Shown here one piece after another: positions 7,330-15,172 of a stretch of 38,656 bases of DNA. Position 1 is the stretch's first letter. The number at the start of each line of letters is the position of its first letter. Origin of the DNA: Nostoc favosum CHAB5714. GTDB lineage: Bacteria > Cyanobacteriota > Cyanobacteriia > Cyanobacteriales > Nostocaceae. Under the pieces are notes generated by a model, which made no database searches, was not told the DNA's origin, and worked only from the letters and a program-made list of their open reading frames with translations. Position numbers and translations under genes: made by a program. Location: positions 1 through 38,656 of the forward strand of contig NZ_JAIVFQ010000064.1 in assembly GCF_020829495.1 (NCBI RefSeq), in the 5' to 3' direction.

Positions 7330-8643
7330 TTAAGATTCTGGAGCGATCGCAACACCATCCCTAAGATTGAGCAACCCTGAGATAATAACTTTATCTTCTG
7401 GCTGTAAACCTTCAATAACTTGGTAATTATTACCTTTGATCTCGCCTAGCTTCACTTGCTTTTGCCGAGCTACTTGTTGAGATACACCTTGGGGAGATGT
7501 TTCTGTTTCAACTACATAAACAAAAGTGTCTCCACCTACACGAGTCATTGCTGTTGTGGGAATTAAAACTCCAGGGCGCTGATTCCAGAATACTCTAGCT
7601 CTTACCAATTGATCTGCACGTAACTGACCATTAGGGTTGTCAAAAAGTGCTTTGATCAATATTCCTTGTGTTTCATTATTGGCAGTAGGTGCAATGAAAA
7701 ATACCCTACTTCTACCAAGCTTTTGACCTTGTGTGTTCATAACCTCCACTGGCATTCCCTTACGCAGTTGGGGCCCTTGCTGTAATGGCACAGAGATGTT
7801 GACTTCTAAAGGTCGATTTTGCGCGATATTAACTAATTGTGTAGAAGTATTAACTAAATCACCTACTTTCACAGCGATGTTGCCAACTGTGCCACTAAAG
7901 GGAGCGGTAATTTTGTCGGACTGGAGGTTCCCTTGTTGTTTTGGAATATTTACATTAGCTTGCTGCAAAGTTTGTTCAGCCTGCAATATGTTGGCTCGTT
8001 GTGCTTGAATTCTAGAATCAATTGCATCAAGATTAGCCTTAGCATTGGCGAGCCTATCAGCAAACTGATTGCGAGTCTGTCGAGACACGGCTCCTTCCTC
8101 AGCTAGGGTGACAAACTTTTCGTAATTCTGCTGGTACAATTGCACATTTGCAACGTAGGATGGTCGTTGTGCTTCCAGAGATTTGAGTGTAGCGCGGGCA
8201 TTTTCCAGTTGCACTAAAAATCCTTGAGGCACAGCATTGCTTCCACTGATACCTGATTGTGATGTAGGATCTACTTGGAGAATTGCCGCTCCTGCTGCGA
8301 CTCGATCTCCCAATTTGACAAATATCTGGGTAACTTGACCCTGAATCCTCGGCTGGAGCGTGACTGAGCGCTGGGATTTTAGGCTAGCAATAAAATCTGA
8401 ACTTTCCTCAATAATGCCGCTTTGTACTGTCGATATTTTGACTCTTACCCCTTGAGGTTGAGCATTAGCAGTTGAAGGTGCTAAATTTTGCGGAGTGAGC
8501 AAACGCCAAACTAGAGTTGCTCCGCCCCCTAACAATAGTAGTCCAGCTAAAACCCAAAGCCACCGCCGTTTTCCAGAAGGTGGCTCAAATGAGTTTTGTG
8601 GAGCTTTTTCTCCAAAATCGGTTTGAGGCTCAGGGGATGTCAT
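7330..8643 (-). CDS. RND efflux periplasmic adaptor (HlyD/AcrA family)
   Basis: 437 residues. A cytoplasmic proline-rich N-terminus is followed by one membrane anchor (LWVLAGLLLLGGGATLVW, ~28-46). Then comes a lipoyl half (~70-125, LQPRIQGQVTQIFVKLGDRV) and an alpha-helical hairpin (~145-235, Gln/Ala-rich). The second lipoyl half follows (KITAPFSGTVGNIAVKVGD, ~240-258), then beta-barrel and membrane-proximal domains. Such adaptors bridge an inner-membrane pump to an outer-membrane channel. No RND pump or TolC-like gene is adjacent, so the adaptor is an orphan here. An unlinked partner is likely. Coupling to the nearby GG-leader peptide is only a speculation. Confidence 0.9.
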   Translation of the reverse strand: MTSPEPQTDFGEKAPQNSFEPPSGKRRWLWVLAGLLLLGGGATLVWRLLTPQNLAPSTANAQPQGVRVKISTVQSGIIEESSDFIASLKSQRSVTLQPRIQGQVTQIFVKLGDRVAAGAAILQVDPTSQSGISGSNAVPQGFLVQLENARATLKSLEAQRPSYVANVQLYQQNYEKFVTLAEEGAVSRQTRNQFADRLANAKANLDAIDSRIQAQRANILQAEQTLQQANVNIPKQQGNLQSDKITAPFSGTVGNIAVKVGDLVNTSTQLVNIAQNRPLEVNISVPLQQGPQLRKGMPVEVMNTQGQKLGRSRVFFIAPTANNETQGILIKALFDNPNGQLRADQLVRARVFWNQRPGVLIPTTAMTRVGGDTFVYVVETETSPQGVSQQVARQKQVKLGEIKGNNYQVIEGLQPEDKVIISGLLNLRDGVAIAPES

Positions 8644-8853
8644 GGCTTATGAGGAACTTAAGGAACAAATTAGCTAGAATTCAATCAATATTTCATCTGT
8701 TGATATAGAAATTACTGATTTGGCATGAGGTTTTGTGGCAAATTATGTGTTACCCCATCCAAATATACAGTTTTGATGATTCCGTCTAAATCTACCGAAA
8801 GGTGAATCCCTAATTTTTCATCCAGTTATCACAGACAAACCGATACACTATAT

Positions 8854-8990
8854 TTCAATACGCTTGGGTTAAGCATTTTTTCTCTTTTCTCTGTTTCCTC
8901 TGCGCCTCTGCGGTAGTCTGCGGCAAGCCGATGCAGCGTCTACGTTAAAAAATGGACAAAGAGTTTTAGCCTTAACTGAACTGTATTGTG
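8854..8990 (+). mobile_element. MITE-5 copy 1 (TIR CAATACGCTTGGGTTAAG)
   Basis: The left end CAATACGCTTGGGTTAAG is near intact. The right end is decayed, reading CTTAACTGAACTGTATTG. Internal blocks (GCGCCTCTGCGGTAG, GCCGATGCAGCGTCTACG) match the copy at 18472 in inverted orientation. It is flanked by CTATAT at 8848-8853 and 8991-8996, a 6-bp duplication as in the other copy. It sits upstream of the HlyD-type gene. Confidence 0.75.
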
Positions 8991-9020
8991 CTATATTTAC
9001 CCCAAATAGAGGGAGATGCA

Positions 9021-9056
9021 AAAAAAAATCCCTCAAACATCTAGAAGAGGGATTTT
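9021..9056 (-). terminator. Rho-independent terminator after the 2OG oxygenase gene
   Basis: Inverted repeat AAAAATCCCTC / GAGGGATTTTT with a ~10-base loop. On the minus strand the stem is followed by nine T residues. It lies ~85 bp past the oxygenase stop codon and should end that transcript. The A/T symmetry could make it bidirectional. Confidence 0.8.
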
Positions 9057-9139
9057 TGGTGAATTATTCCCCTTTTGAGAATTTATCAAATTGCTGGACT
9101 TGGTATCCCTATTTGAAATGCTTTTAACCGTGCTAGGGG

Positions 9140-9811
9140 TCACTGTGCCGAAACGGGTTGCATTTGGCTCTCTACCTCCCTCACCTTGCGGTTGTACTCC
9201 TCAATTAACTGAGCTTCTTTTTCACTATAGAAAAATGATACAAGCGCAAAGCGTCGTCCCTTTGTCACGTCTGTAACCTCATGGAGCAGCGAACTCGAAA
9301 ATATTGCTGCACAGCCTGTTTCCGGCTGGTATAAATCTGTCCCGTACTCTGGAAACCTTAGATATCCCCCTTCATATTCCCCTGCATTCAGGTTAATAGT
9401 CATAGAAAGGCGACGGTAGGCAGTATTTTCTGTACAATTGTCACGATGTAGACCCAGGTATCCACCACTACTTGCCTCATAGCCAAAAATACTAAAACCC
9501 TCAAATCGAGTAACTTGAAAATGAAACGCTTTCTGGATTTCAGGGCGAACCCGATTCCGAATGGAATGTTTAAGGCGCTCCAGTGTCTCTCCTTCTTTAA
9601 GCTTATGGTTTCGTCGAACAGCTTGTTTGTAGTCAATACGTTCATTCCATTTTCCGTTCTCCTCAATCAGGTGAGTAGTATCTTCATTTCCTTCAGTTTC
9701 CCAAATGTTAATGAGGTGTTTACAAAAATCAACATCTAAAACGTTTGGGATGAAAAGAACTGGTGCTTGCATTGTGATTTTACGGGGGCAGTCTATAGAT
9801 TGAGTCATCAC
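9140..9811 (-). CDS. 2-oxoglutarate/Fe(II) oxygenase, prolyl 4-hydroxylase (P4Hc) type
   Basis: 223 residues. The double-stranded beta-helix core carries the iron ligands H122 and D124 (LHRDN) and H177 (SSSLLHEVT), with R187 (GRRFAL) placed to bind 2-oxoglutarate. The strand NAGEYEGGYLRFPEYG and the helical N-terminus (VLFIPNVLDVDFCKHLINIW) are typical of the PiuC/P4H-like group. These enzymes hydroxylate protein side chains or small molecules. M1, M2 or M14 could each be the start. It is the next gene downstream, on the same strand, of the GG-leader repeat peptide at 10279-10584, with 467 bp and a MITE between. A link between them is inference. Confidence 0.88.
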   Translation of the reverse strand: MMTQSIDCPRKITMQAPVLFIPNVLDVDFCKHLINIWETEGNEDTTHLIEENGKWNERIDYKQAVRRNHKLKEGETLERLKHSIRNRVRPEIQKAFHFQVTRFEGFSIFGYEASSGGYLGLHRDNCTENTAYRRLSMTINLNAGEYEGGYLRFPEYGTDLYQPETGCAAIFSSSLLHEVTDVTKGRRFALVSFFYSEKEAQLIEEYNRKVREVESQMQPVSAQ

Positions 9812-10083
9812 TTTACTAATTCTTATTCCAAGAAAAATGTGAGCATTCAGAACTTAGTGGTCAGCTATTTAAGAGATGAGATGGGTATGCTTTGTCTCCA
9901 CGCTGAGGGGCTGTTAGGCTTAACCTTTTTCGTAAGAGATGTTAAGGGCTAAATGTTGATAAGTGGGCGAACGCAAGGTTCGCCCAGAACGAGTATAAAA
10001 GGTCTCCTTACTACAAAAAAGTTAGTTTTAACTTCATGTAGATTGAGGCTCCTCTTTTCTAAAGTTTCCTTCCCCTAGCATAA

Positions 10084-10246
10084 AAGGATGTTTGAAAAAT
10101 TCTCTTGTGGATAGTAAAATGTTCTGGACACCTTAAGTGCCCCGATAAATTAGGGGACTTTGATTCCGGTTGCCCCTTTTTAAGGAGGGCTAGGGGGGAT
10201 CAATAAGTGCCTAAAATCTACAACTAACCATTTTTCAAACAACCTC
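10084..10246. mobile_element. MITE-7 (TIR AAGGATGTTTGAAAAAT)
   Basis: 163 bp. The left end AAGGATGTTTGAAAAAT and the minus-strand right end GAGGTTGTTTGAAAAAT differ at two positions. It is flanked by TAA at 10081-10083 and 10247-10249. The interior has the CCCCTTTTTAAGGAGGGCTA-type block also seen in MITE-2 copy 1. It lies between the repeat-peptide gene and the oxygenase gene and may separate or shape their transcription. Confidence 0.7.
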
Positions 10247-10278
10247 TAAGGAGAGCCGTAGAACCATTCTCATCAGTG

Positions 10279-10584
10279 TTATAGTACAAAACCTACATCA
10301 AGTTTTGCTATCCCTAACGAAGCTATCCCTAACGAAGCTGTCGATAACGAAGCTATCCCTAACGAAGCTGTCGATAACGAAGCTATCCCTAACGAAGCTG
10401 TCGATAACGAAGCTATCCCTAACGAAGCTGTCGATAACGAAGCTGTCGATAACGAAGCTATCCCTAACGAAGCTGTTGATAACGAAGCTGTCGCTAAACC
10501 ACCTGTGATTTCATTGCATTCTTTGTCATCTAAATCGGTCACCGAGATTTCGGAATCCAGTTTGTAGATATTAATTTCAGCCAT
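10279..10584 (-). CDS. Double-glycine-leader peptide with pentapeptide-like repeats
   Basis: 101 residues. The leader MAEINIYKLDSEISVTDLDD then KECNEITGG ends in a Gly-Gly motif at residues 28-29. It matches the E-x-x-x-I-x-G-G pattern of bacteriocin/microcin-type leaders cut by peptidase-C39 transporters. The 72-residue core is almost entirely A-S-L-x-x pentads (alternating TASLS and GIASL forms, ~13 units), ending KLDVGFVL. A-S-L-x-x resembles the A(D/N)LXX pentapeptide repeat with Ser in place of Asp/Asn, so a small quadrilateral beta-helix is possible. The DNA is a perfect-looking 15-bp repeat in two variants. AGGAG lies ~11 bases before ATG. No C39 transporter is nearby. The plus-strand frame over the same repeats is a shadow. 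Confidence 0.75.
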   Translation of the reverse strand: MAEINIYKLDSEISVTDLDDKECNEITGGLATASLSTASLGIASLSTASLSTASLGIASLSTASLGIASLSTASLGIASLSTASLGIASLGIAKLDVGFVL

Positions 10585-10836
10585 TTGGAAATATTCTCCT
10601 AAGTGAATTTGTTGTGGTTGTAATTAGGTTTTGTCTGCAAACTGCAAAATTTATAATTTTGAGCTGCTAATTATTCATCTGATTTACATCTCCCTTTTTC
10701 GCAAAGAATCAGGTTGGTTTAATAATTTCTTCGCAAAGCTGACCTTGTAGACCGATTAGTCATGTAGCAGGACTGACTTTTCCCGTTAATCAAGCCCACA
10801 AGAGCAAGCGATCGCACTCATAGATAGCACTTTGGT

Positions 10837-12921
10837 TTAACTAACTGTAATAATTGTTCCCACACTCTCATTCGCCAATCTATCCACCGCACACACGGCA
10901 TAAGTTCCCGCTTGTTGGACGGTAGCGAAGGTTGTGCCAGCAGACAAAATTCGTTGAATTGTCCAAGTATCGCCAGTTTGCCGATAAAGTGTCCAGGAAC
11001 GAACTGGTTGATTATCACCAGGCTGCCAACTCAGTTTGCGGTTATTGACTTGTAGTCCAATGGGTGGAGAGGGCGGTGTTGTATCCTCCCAAGACAAAGT
11101 TGGAGGTAACGCAGGTTTGTTATAAAGCAGACTTTGGAATTTATCAGCAATGCCCTGACTATTTTCTGTCAAAACACCGACATTAAAGAAGATATTCCCT
11201 AGTGACAACTGTCCAGCTTGGCTACGACTAATTTTCACCTGCTTTTCAATCTCATCACTCTCCCGACTCTTGTTGCTTGGTTCTGTCAGATTGTTACCAG
11301 CGTAAACGTGTCTTTGCTTTGTGTTTACCTCTGTCCACCACTTTAGCAACGCCGAATAACTTTGTTGTGGTTGGTCTGTGCGCCAATAAAGTTGAGGCGC
11401 GATATAATCAATCCAGCCTTCTGCTAGCCATTTCTTCGCGTCGGCATACAGCACGTTATAAGCATCCAACCCAGTAATACCAGTGGGTTGTCCGGGGCGA
11501 TAAATCCCAAAGGGACTAATACCAAATTTAACGTCAGGTTTGGTTGCTTTAATTCCTAACCAGAGGCGCTGTACCATTCTGTTAACATTATCTCGTCGCC
11601 AGTCGCCAAGGCTGAGTGTACCACCAGCTGATTTATATGCAGCGTAGGTTTTGTCATCGGGGAAAGGTTGCCCCTCGATGGGATATGGATAAAAATAATC
11701 ATCTAAGTGAATGCCATCAACATCGTAGCGCTTCACTACATCAAGAATTACGTTATAAGCTCTGTCCTGAACTATTTTCAGTCCTGGGTCCATCCAGCGT
11801 TGAGTTTTCCACAAATAAACGCTTTCTGGATTGGTAGCTGCTATGTGGGGACGGACTGTTTTAGCTGGGTCGGTAGAAGTGCTGGCGCGGTAGGGGTTGA
11901 ACCAAGCATGAAGTTCAATATTGCGCTTATGACATTCTGCGATCGCAAACGCTAAAGGATCATAAAATGGTTCTGGTGCTTGACCCTGAGTTCCTGTAAT
12001 CCAAGCACTCCAAGGCTCTAATTGAGATTCATATAAAGCGTCTCCCTCTGGTCGCACTTGGAAGATAAGGGCATTGAAGTTTAGCGCTTGTAATTTACTA
12101 ATAATCTCGCTGAGTTCAGCTTTTTGTTGGGCAACAGAAAGTCCTGCCCTGGAAGGCCAATTACTATTCCACACACATGCTACCCACGCTCCCCGGAATT
12201 CCCGACTATGATTTACCCTAACGCTACCGACAGGTGTCGGTGTCGGCGTTGGTATTGGTATTGGTGTTGGTATTGGTATTGGTGTTGGTATTGGCGTGGG
12301 CGTAAGTATTGGCGGCTGCACTAGATAAATAGAGGCAATTTTTTCTGCCTGACCTAAATACACCAAAGCTTGATAAATAATCACTGCCACATCTGCACGG
12401 GTGGCTGCGAGATTGGGATTGAGTAATTTGATATTTGGGGAACTAACCACCAATCCAGCACTAGTGGCAATAGCTACCTGATTTCTACCATACCCAGGAA
12501 TTTGAACAGAATCTTGATAAATTTGTGGAAGTTGTGAGAGGAGGTCAGGTTTTACCTGGGTGGCAATTTCTAAGCCTCCTACCAAAGAAACTAAAACTTC
12601 CACCCTAGTAATTCGGTTAGCTGAACGGAAAGTTTTATCAGGAAACCCGCTAAGAAATGCTTTTTCGTAAGCTGCTTGAATGGCTGCTGCTGCCCAATAA
12701 TTAGTAGTTACATCAACAAAGGGGACATACTGCCGCTTCTTAGAAACTGTGGGAAATGCCTTGGCGATGATGGCGGCAAATTCAGCGCGGGTAACAGAAT
12801 TATCGGGGCGATAAGTGCCGTTAGGCAATCCATTGACAATACTACGTTGGGCTAAGGCTGTAATAAATAAGCGTGCCCAATGGTTTTGAATATCCGAGAA
12901 GGGAGTAGGAATAGATACCAT
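10837..12921 (-). CDS. SLH-domain glycoside hydrolase-like protein (GHL10/DUF187)
   Basis: 694 residues. Three S-layer-homology repeats come first: ~8-55 (FSDIQNHWARLFITALAQRS), ~66-115 (FVDVTTNYWAAAAIQAAYEK) and a weaker third at ~130-190. A Pro-Thr/Ile linker (~204-231) follows. Then comes the TIM-barrel GHL10 domain from EFRGAWVACVWNSNWPS (~243) to about 560, with VDGIHLDDYFYPYP and EGWIDYIAPQLYW carrying likely catalytic acidic residues. A fibronectin-III-like C-terminal piece (~610-694) is last. Such proteins are thought to act on cell-wall glycans while tethered to the envelope. No N-terminal signal peptide is visible, although SLH domains normally work outside the cell. The linker is encoded by a low-complexity GGTATTGGTGTT repeat near 12240-12300. 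Confidence 0.9.
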   Translation of the reverse strand: MVSIPTPFSDIQNHWARLFITALAQRSIVNGLPNGTYRPDNSVTRAEFAAIIAKAFPTVSKKRQYVPFVDVTTNYWAAAAIQAAYEKAFLSGFPDKTFRSANRITRVEVLVSLVGGLEIATQVKPDLLSQLPQIYQDSVQIPGYGRNQVAIATSAGLVVSSPNIKLLNPNLAATRADVAVIIYQALVYLGQAEKIASIYLVQPPILTPTPIPTPIPIPTPIPIPTPTPTPVGSVRVNHSREFRGAWVACVWNSNWPSRAGLSVAQQKAELSEIISKLQALNFNALIFQVRPEGDALYESQLEPWSAWITGTQGQAPEPFYDPLAFAIAECHKRNIELHAWFNPYRASTSTDPAKTVRPHIAATNPESVYLWKTQRWMDPGLKIVQDRAYNVILDVVKRYDVDGIHLDDYFYPYPIEGQPFPDDKTYAAYKSAGGTLSLGDWRRDNVNRMVQRLWLGIKATKPDVKFGISPFGIYRPGQPTGITGLDAYNVLYADAKKWLAEGWIDYIAPQLYWRTDQPQQSYSALLKWWTEVNTKQRHVYAGNNLTEPSNKSRESDEIEKQVKISRSQAGQLSLGNIFFNVGVLTENSQGIADKFQSLLYNKPALPPTLSWEDTTPPSPPIGLQVNNRKLSWQPGDNQPVRSWTLYRQTGDTWTIQRILSAGTTFATVQQAGTYAVCAVDRLANESVGTIITVS

Positions 12922-13198
12922 TGTTGAAAAGCAGCTAGCTGGCCTTGATTTTGATTTCCTTAGCTAATTTAGCAATATCAGAGCGATCGCTGCTGCAATG
13001 TCTTAGTAAACTGTCACTACTCAAGATTGGGCATGGGGCATGGGGCATTGGGCATGGGGCATGGGGCATTGGGCATGGGGCATGGGGCATTGGGCATGGG
13101 GCATTGGTCAATAATTAATAGTTATTCTTCCCTTGCTCCCCCTGCTCCCCCTGCTCCCCCTGCTCCCCCTGCTCCCCCTGCTCCCCATTCCTTATCTA
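12922..13198. repeat. STRR heptamers and a dispersed repeat
   Basis: 13026-13107 is a run of 7-bp units GGGCATG/GGGCATT, a classic cyanobacterial short tandemly repeated repetitive sequence. 13133-13187 is a 9-bp CTGCTCCCC array. 12946-13003 (TTGATTTTGATTTCCTTAGC ... GAGCGATCGCTGCTGC) has relatives at 17483-17541 and, partly, at 15089-15125. No gene lies in the interval. Confidence 0.85.
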
Positions 13199-13771
13199 CT
13201 AAGTAGGATTTGCAGCTTCATTACTAGGATTCAAGGTAGAACGCGCATTCAATGACAGCATTACGCGTGAAATGCCAGTGAAAATAACGCTGACACCAAC
13301 TAGTGTGCCAAGAAGCCAGGGCGCATTGAAGGGCCACTGGAACCAAATCATTGCGCCTAATATCAGCGTAATAATCCCATCACCTAGTATCCACGTCCAG
13401 TTATCTTGGGGACGTAACTTAAATGCCAGAATTAACTCGAATGTACCTTCAGCCAGTAAAAAGCTGCCAAGCAACAGAGTTAGTGTGAGAATACCTGTAA
13501 AAGGATAAACAAACAGCATTATACCCGTTGCAATATAGAGTCCGCTCAATAGAAGTTTCCAAATAAAACCTCCTTGGTGGCGGGTTTGAGTGGCATAAAC
13601 TAGTTTTGTAAATCCGGCAAAAATCAAAATCACCGCAATCCAACTTTCGGCGAATAAGGTGGTGAAATTAGGCGCTGCGATCGCAATAACCCCTAAAATA
13701 CTCAAAAGAATACCACTTATCAGCGATCCATTAACATCCTTCTTAATATTTTTAGAAACATCGGTTGTCAT
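13199..13771 (-). CDS. HdeD/DUF308 family membrane protein
   Basis: 190 residues with about six membrane helices arranged as three hairpins, the DUF308 pattern. They start at ISGILLSILGVIAIAAPNF (~18-36) and continue SWIAVILIFAGFTKLVYA, LLLSGLYIATGIMLFVYPF, LTLTLLLGSFLLAEGTFELI and WILGDGIITLILGAMIWFQW. The last is APWLLGTLVGVSVIFTGISR. E. coli HdeD is tied to acid resistance at high cell density, but the function in cyanobacteria is not established. The gene stands alone, with a polar N-terminus MTTDVSKNIKKDVNG. Confidence 0.87.
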   Translation of the reverse strand: MTTDVSKNIKKDVNGSLISGILLSILGVIAIAAPNFTTLFAESWIAVILIFAGFTKLVYATQTRHQGGFIWKLLLSGLYIATGIMLFVYPFTGILTLTLLLGSFLLAEGTFELILAFKLRPQDNWTWILGDGIITLILGAMIWFQWPFNAPWLLGTLVGVSVIFTGISRVMLSLNARSTLNPSNEAANPT

Positions 13772-13938
13772 ACAAATCTTCTCCCTATTCTTAGACTCAA
13801 CTCTACATTTAGGTTAGGGAATTTCTAGGTAACAAGGTATGAACCCTAAGATAGACTCATCAGTATTAACTTCATTGCGATCGCTACTAAAATCCACCAC
13901 TATTGAGACACTAAACCAATCATCTGATGACGTAACCC

Positions 13939-14490
13939 TCATAAAAGTTCTGCAAGATTGCTTAGGCGTTCATAAACAGCAATGAGACGGTCGCCTTCAA
14001 GTTCAACAGAAGTATTTGGATAATTCTGAATGGCTCCAAGCAGTGTAACTTCACCTTTTTGTTGAATAGATGTACTTAAAGCACTTCGCAGTGCCTCCTG
14101 ATTTAGTTGTCCTCCGGGAGGGTGAACTACCTCACCAATTTGGTTAACTAAAATTGGCCCTGCCCAGCTAGACAGTAAACTATTTAAAAAGGCAGCATCG
14201 GCTTTTATTGGGGCTTTTAGTGCCTTACGAGCTACTGCGGGGTCTTGTTGAGCCGCCTGTAAATAAGCCCTTAACGTCGGGGTAGTTTTGCCAGTTTCTG
14301 TAAACTGAGTTAATTCTTGAACAGATATTTGCCCCTGAAAAGTACCATACTTTAAAACAACTTGCTCGGCAGCCTCAGCATTAGTAGTTGAAAGTAGAAC
14401 AATAGCACCTACGCCGAAAGCTACTGTTTGAGTGAGTAACTTAGTGAATTTCCTATTGTTTAATCGGTTGAAAAGTTGATAAATCTGCAT
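13939..14490 (-). CDS. DUF1400 alpha/beta-hydrolase-associated secreted protein
   Basis: 183 residues. A signal peptide is visible (basic LNNRKFTKLL, hydrophobic TVAFGVGAIVLLSTT, cleavage after NAEAAE). The mature part begins EQVVLKYGTFQGQISVQELT, the hallmark of DUF1400. This domain is normally the N-terminal cap of cyanobacterial alpha/beta hydrolases or a stand-alone protein of this size. No catalytic GxSxG is present, so this copy has no hydrolase domain. The periplasmic or outer location is inferred from the signal. The role is unknown. Confidence 0.82.
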   Translation of the reverse strand: MQIYQLFNRLNNRKFTKLLTQTVAFGVGAIVLLSTTNAEAAEQVVLKYGTFQGQISVQELTQFTETGKTTPTLRAYLQAAQQDPAVARKALKAPIKADAAFLNSLLSSWAGPILVNQIGEVVHPPGGQLNQEALRSALSTSIQQKGEVTLLGAIQNYPNTSVELEGDRLIAVYERLSNLAELL

Positions 14491-14674
14491 TCTGTATTAA
14501 CTTTATAATGGTGCGGAGCGTAGATATGCACAAAATGCCCAAATGTTATATTCTTTCACGAAATTCCTGCTACAGATAGATGTTAGGGACGTACAGCTAT
14601 AGGCCCCTACAGGCAATTTATTCGTTGCAAAGATTTTTGGAAATGGCGTTATTAAGCCTTTTCGTTAGGCGAAG

Positions 14675-14866
14675 CTAATGAGGTAGTATTGGCTTATCTT
14701 CGTCTAAGGTTGGTGCTGGTATACCCAAATGCTTTCTTGCAGATTCTTCAGCTAGCTTTCGGTCTTGCTCGTTATCGAACTGACTCTCATCTAACAAATG
14801 AGGATTTTTTGCCGCTTCATCTCGGCTTGGTCGATAGCCATTTTTCCACTTGTACTTCAAGTCCAT
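14675..14866 (-). CDS. Small hydrophilic protein of unknown function
   Basis: 63 residues, charged and probably soluble or disordered: MDLKYKWKNGYRPSRDEAAK ... DEDKPILPH. The composition (many Asp, Glu, Lys, few hydrophobics) and a coherent helical stretch DNEQDRKLAEESARKHLG argue for a real gene rather than a chance frame. No good RBS precedes the ATG. I do not recognise the family. It is flanked by DUF1400 and by the caspase operon on the same strand, with gaps too long to imply co-transcription. Confidence 0.5.
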   Translation of the reverse strand: MDLKYKWKNGYRPSRDEAAKNPHLLDESQFDNEQDRKLAEESARKHLGIPAPTLDEDKPILPH

Positions 14867-15172
14867 AATTTGAAAAGCAGATATACTGCGATTTGATTAC
14901 CTAGTTGTTTATATTAGGCGCTTAATGGAAAATGACACTCCTGCTATAGGTTGAAGAGGCTCATTCAGAAGGTACAAATTTAACAGAATCTTTGAGTAAG
15001 AATACTCTATTGGTCAGGACTTGATAGATTAGCACACTGAGACAAGTCATGAGTGGTTCGCAAGTATAATAACTTTGGTGATTATTGGCGATCGCTATTG
15101 CAATATCTTATAAACTTTGACTATTGCCCTTGAATTAACAGCAAGACAGGTATTTGAAGAGGGAAAATTATT
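14867..15172. other. Intergenic interval after the caspase gene
   Basis: About 306 bp. At 15089-15125 it carries a short copy of the GCGATCGCT(A/G)(T/C)TGCAAT repeat also found at ~12980 and ~17520. No gene, complete element or strong terminator was found. Confidence 0.5.

Noticed and set aside
10305..10508. Plus-strand frame LSLTKLSITKLS over the 15-bp repeats
   Set aside because: Shadow of the GG-leader peptide: the minus frame has the leader, RBS and stop context. The plus frame has none.
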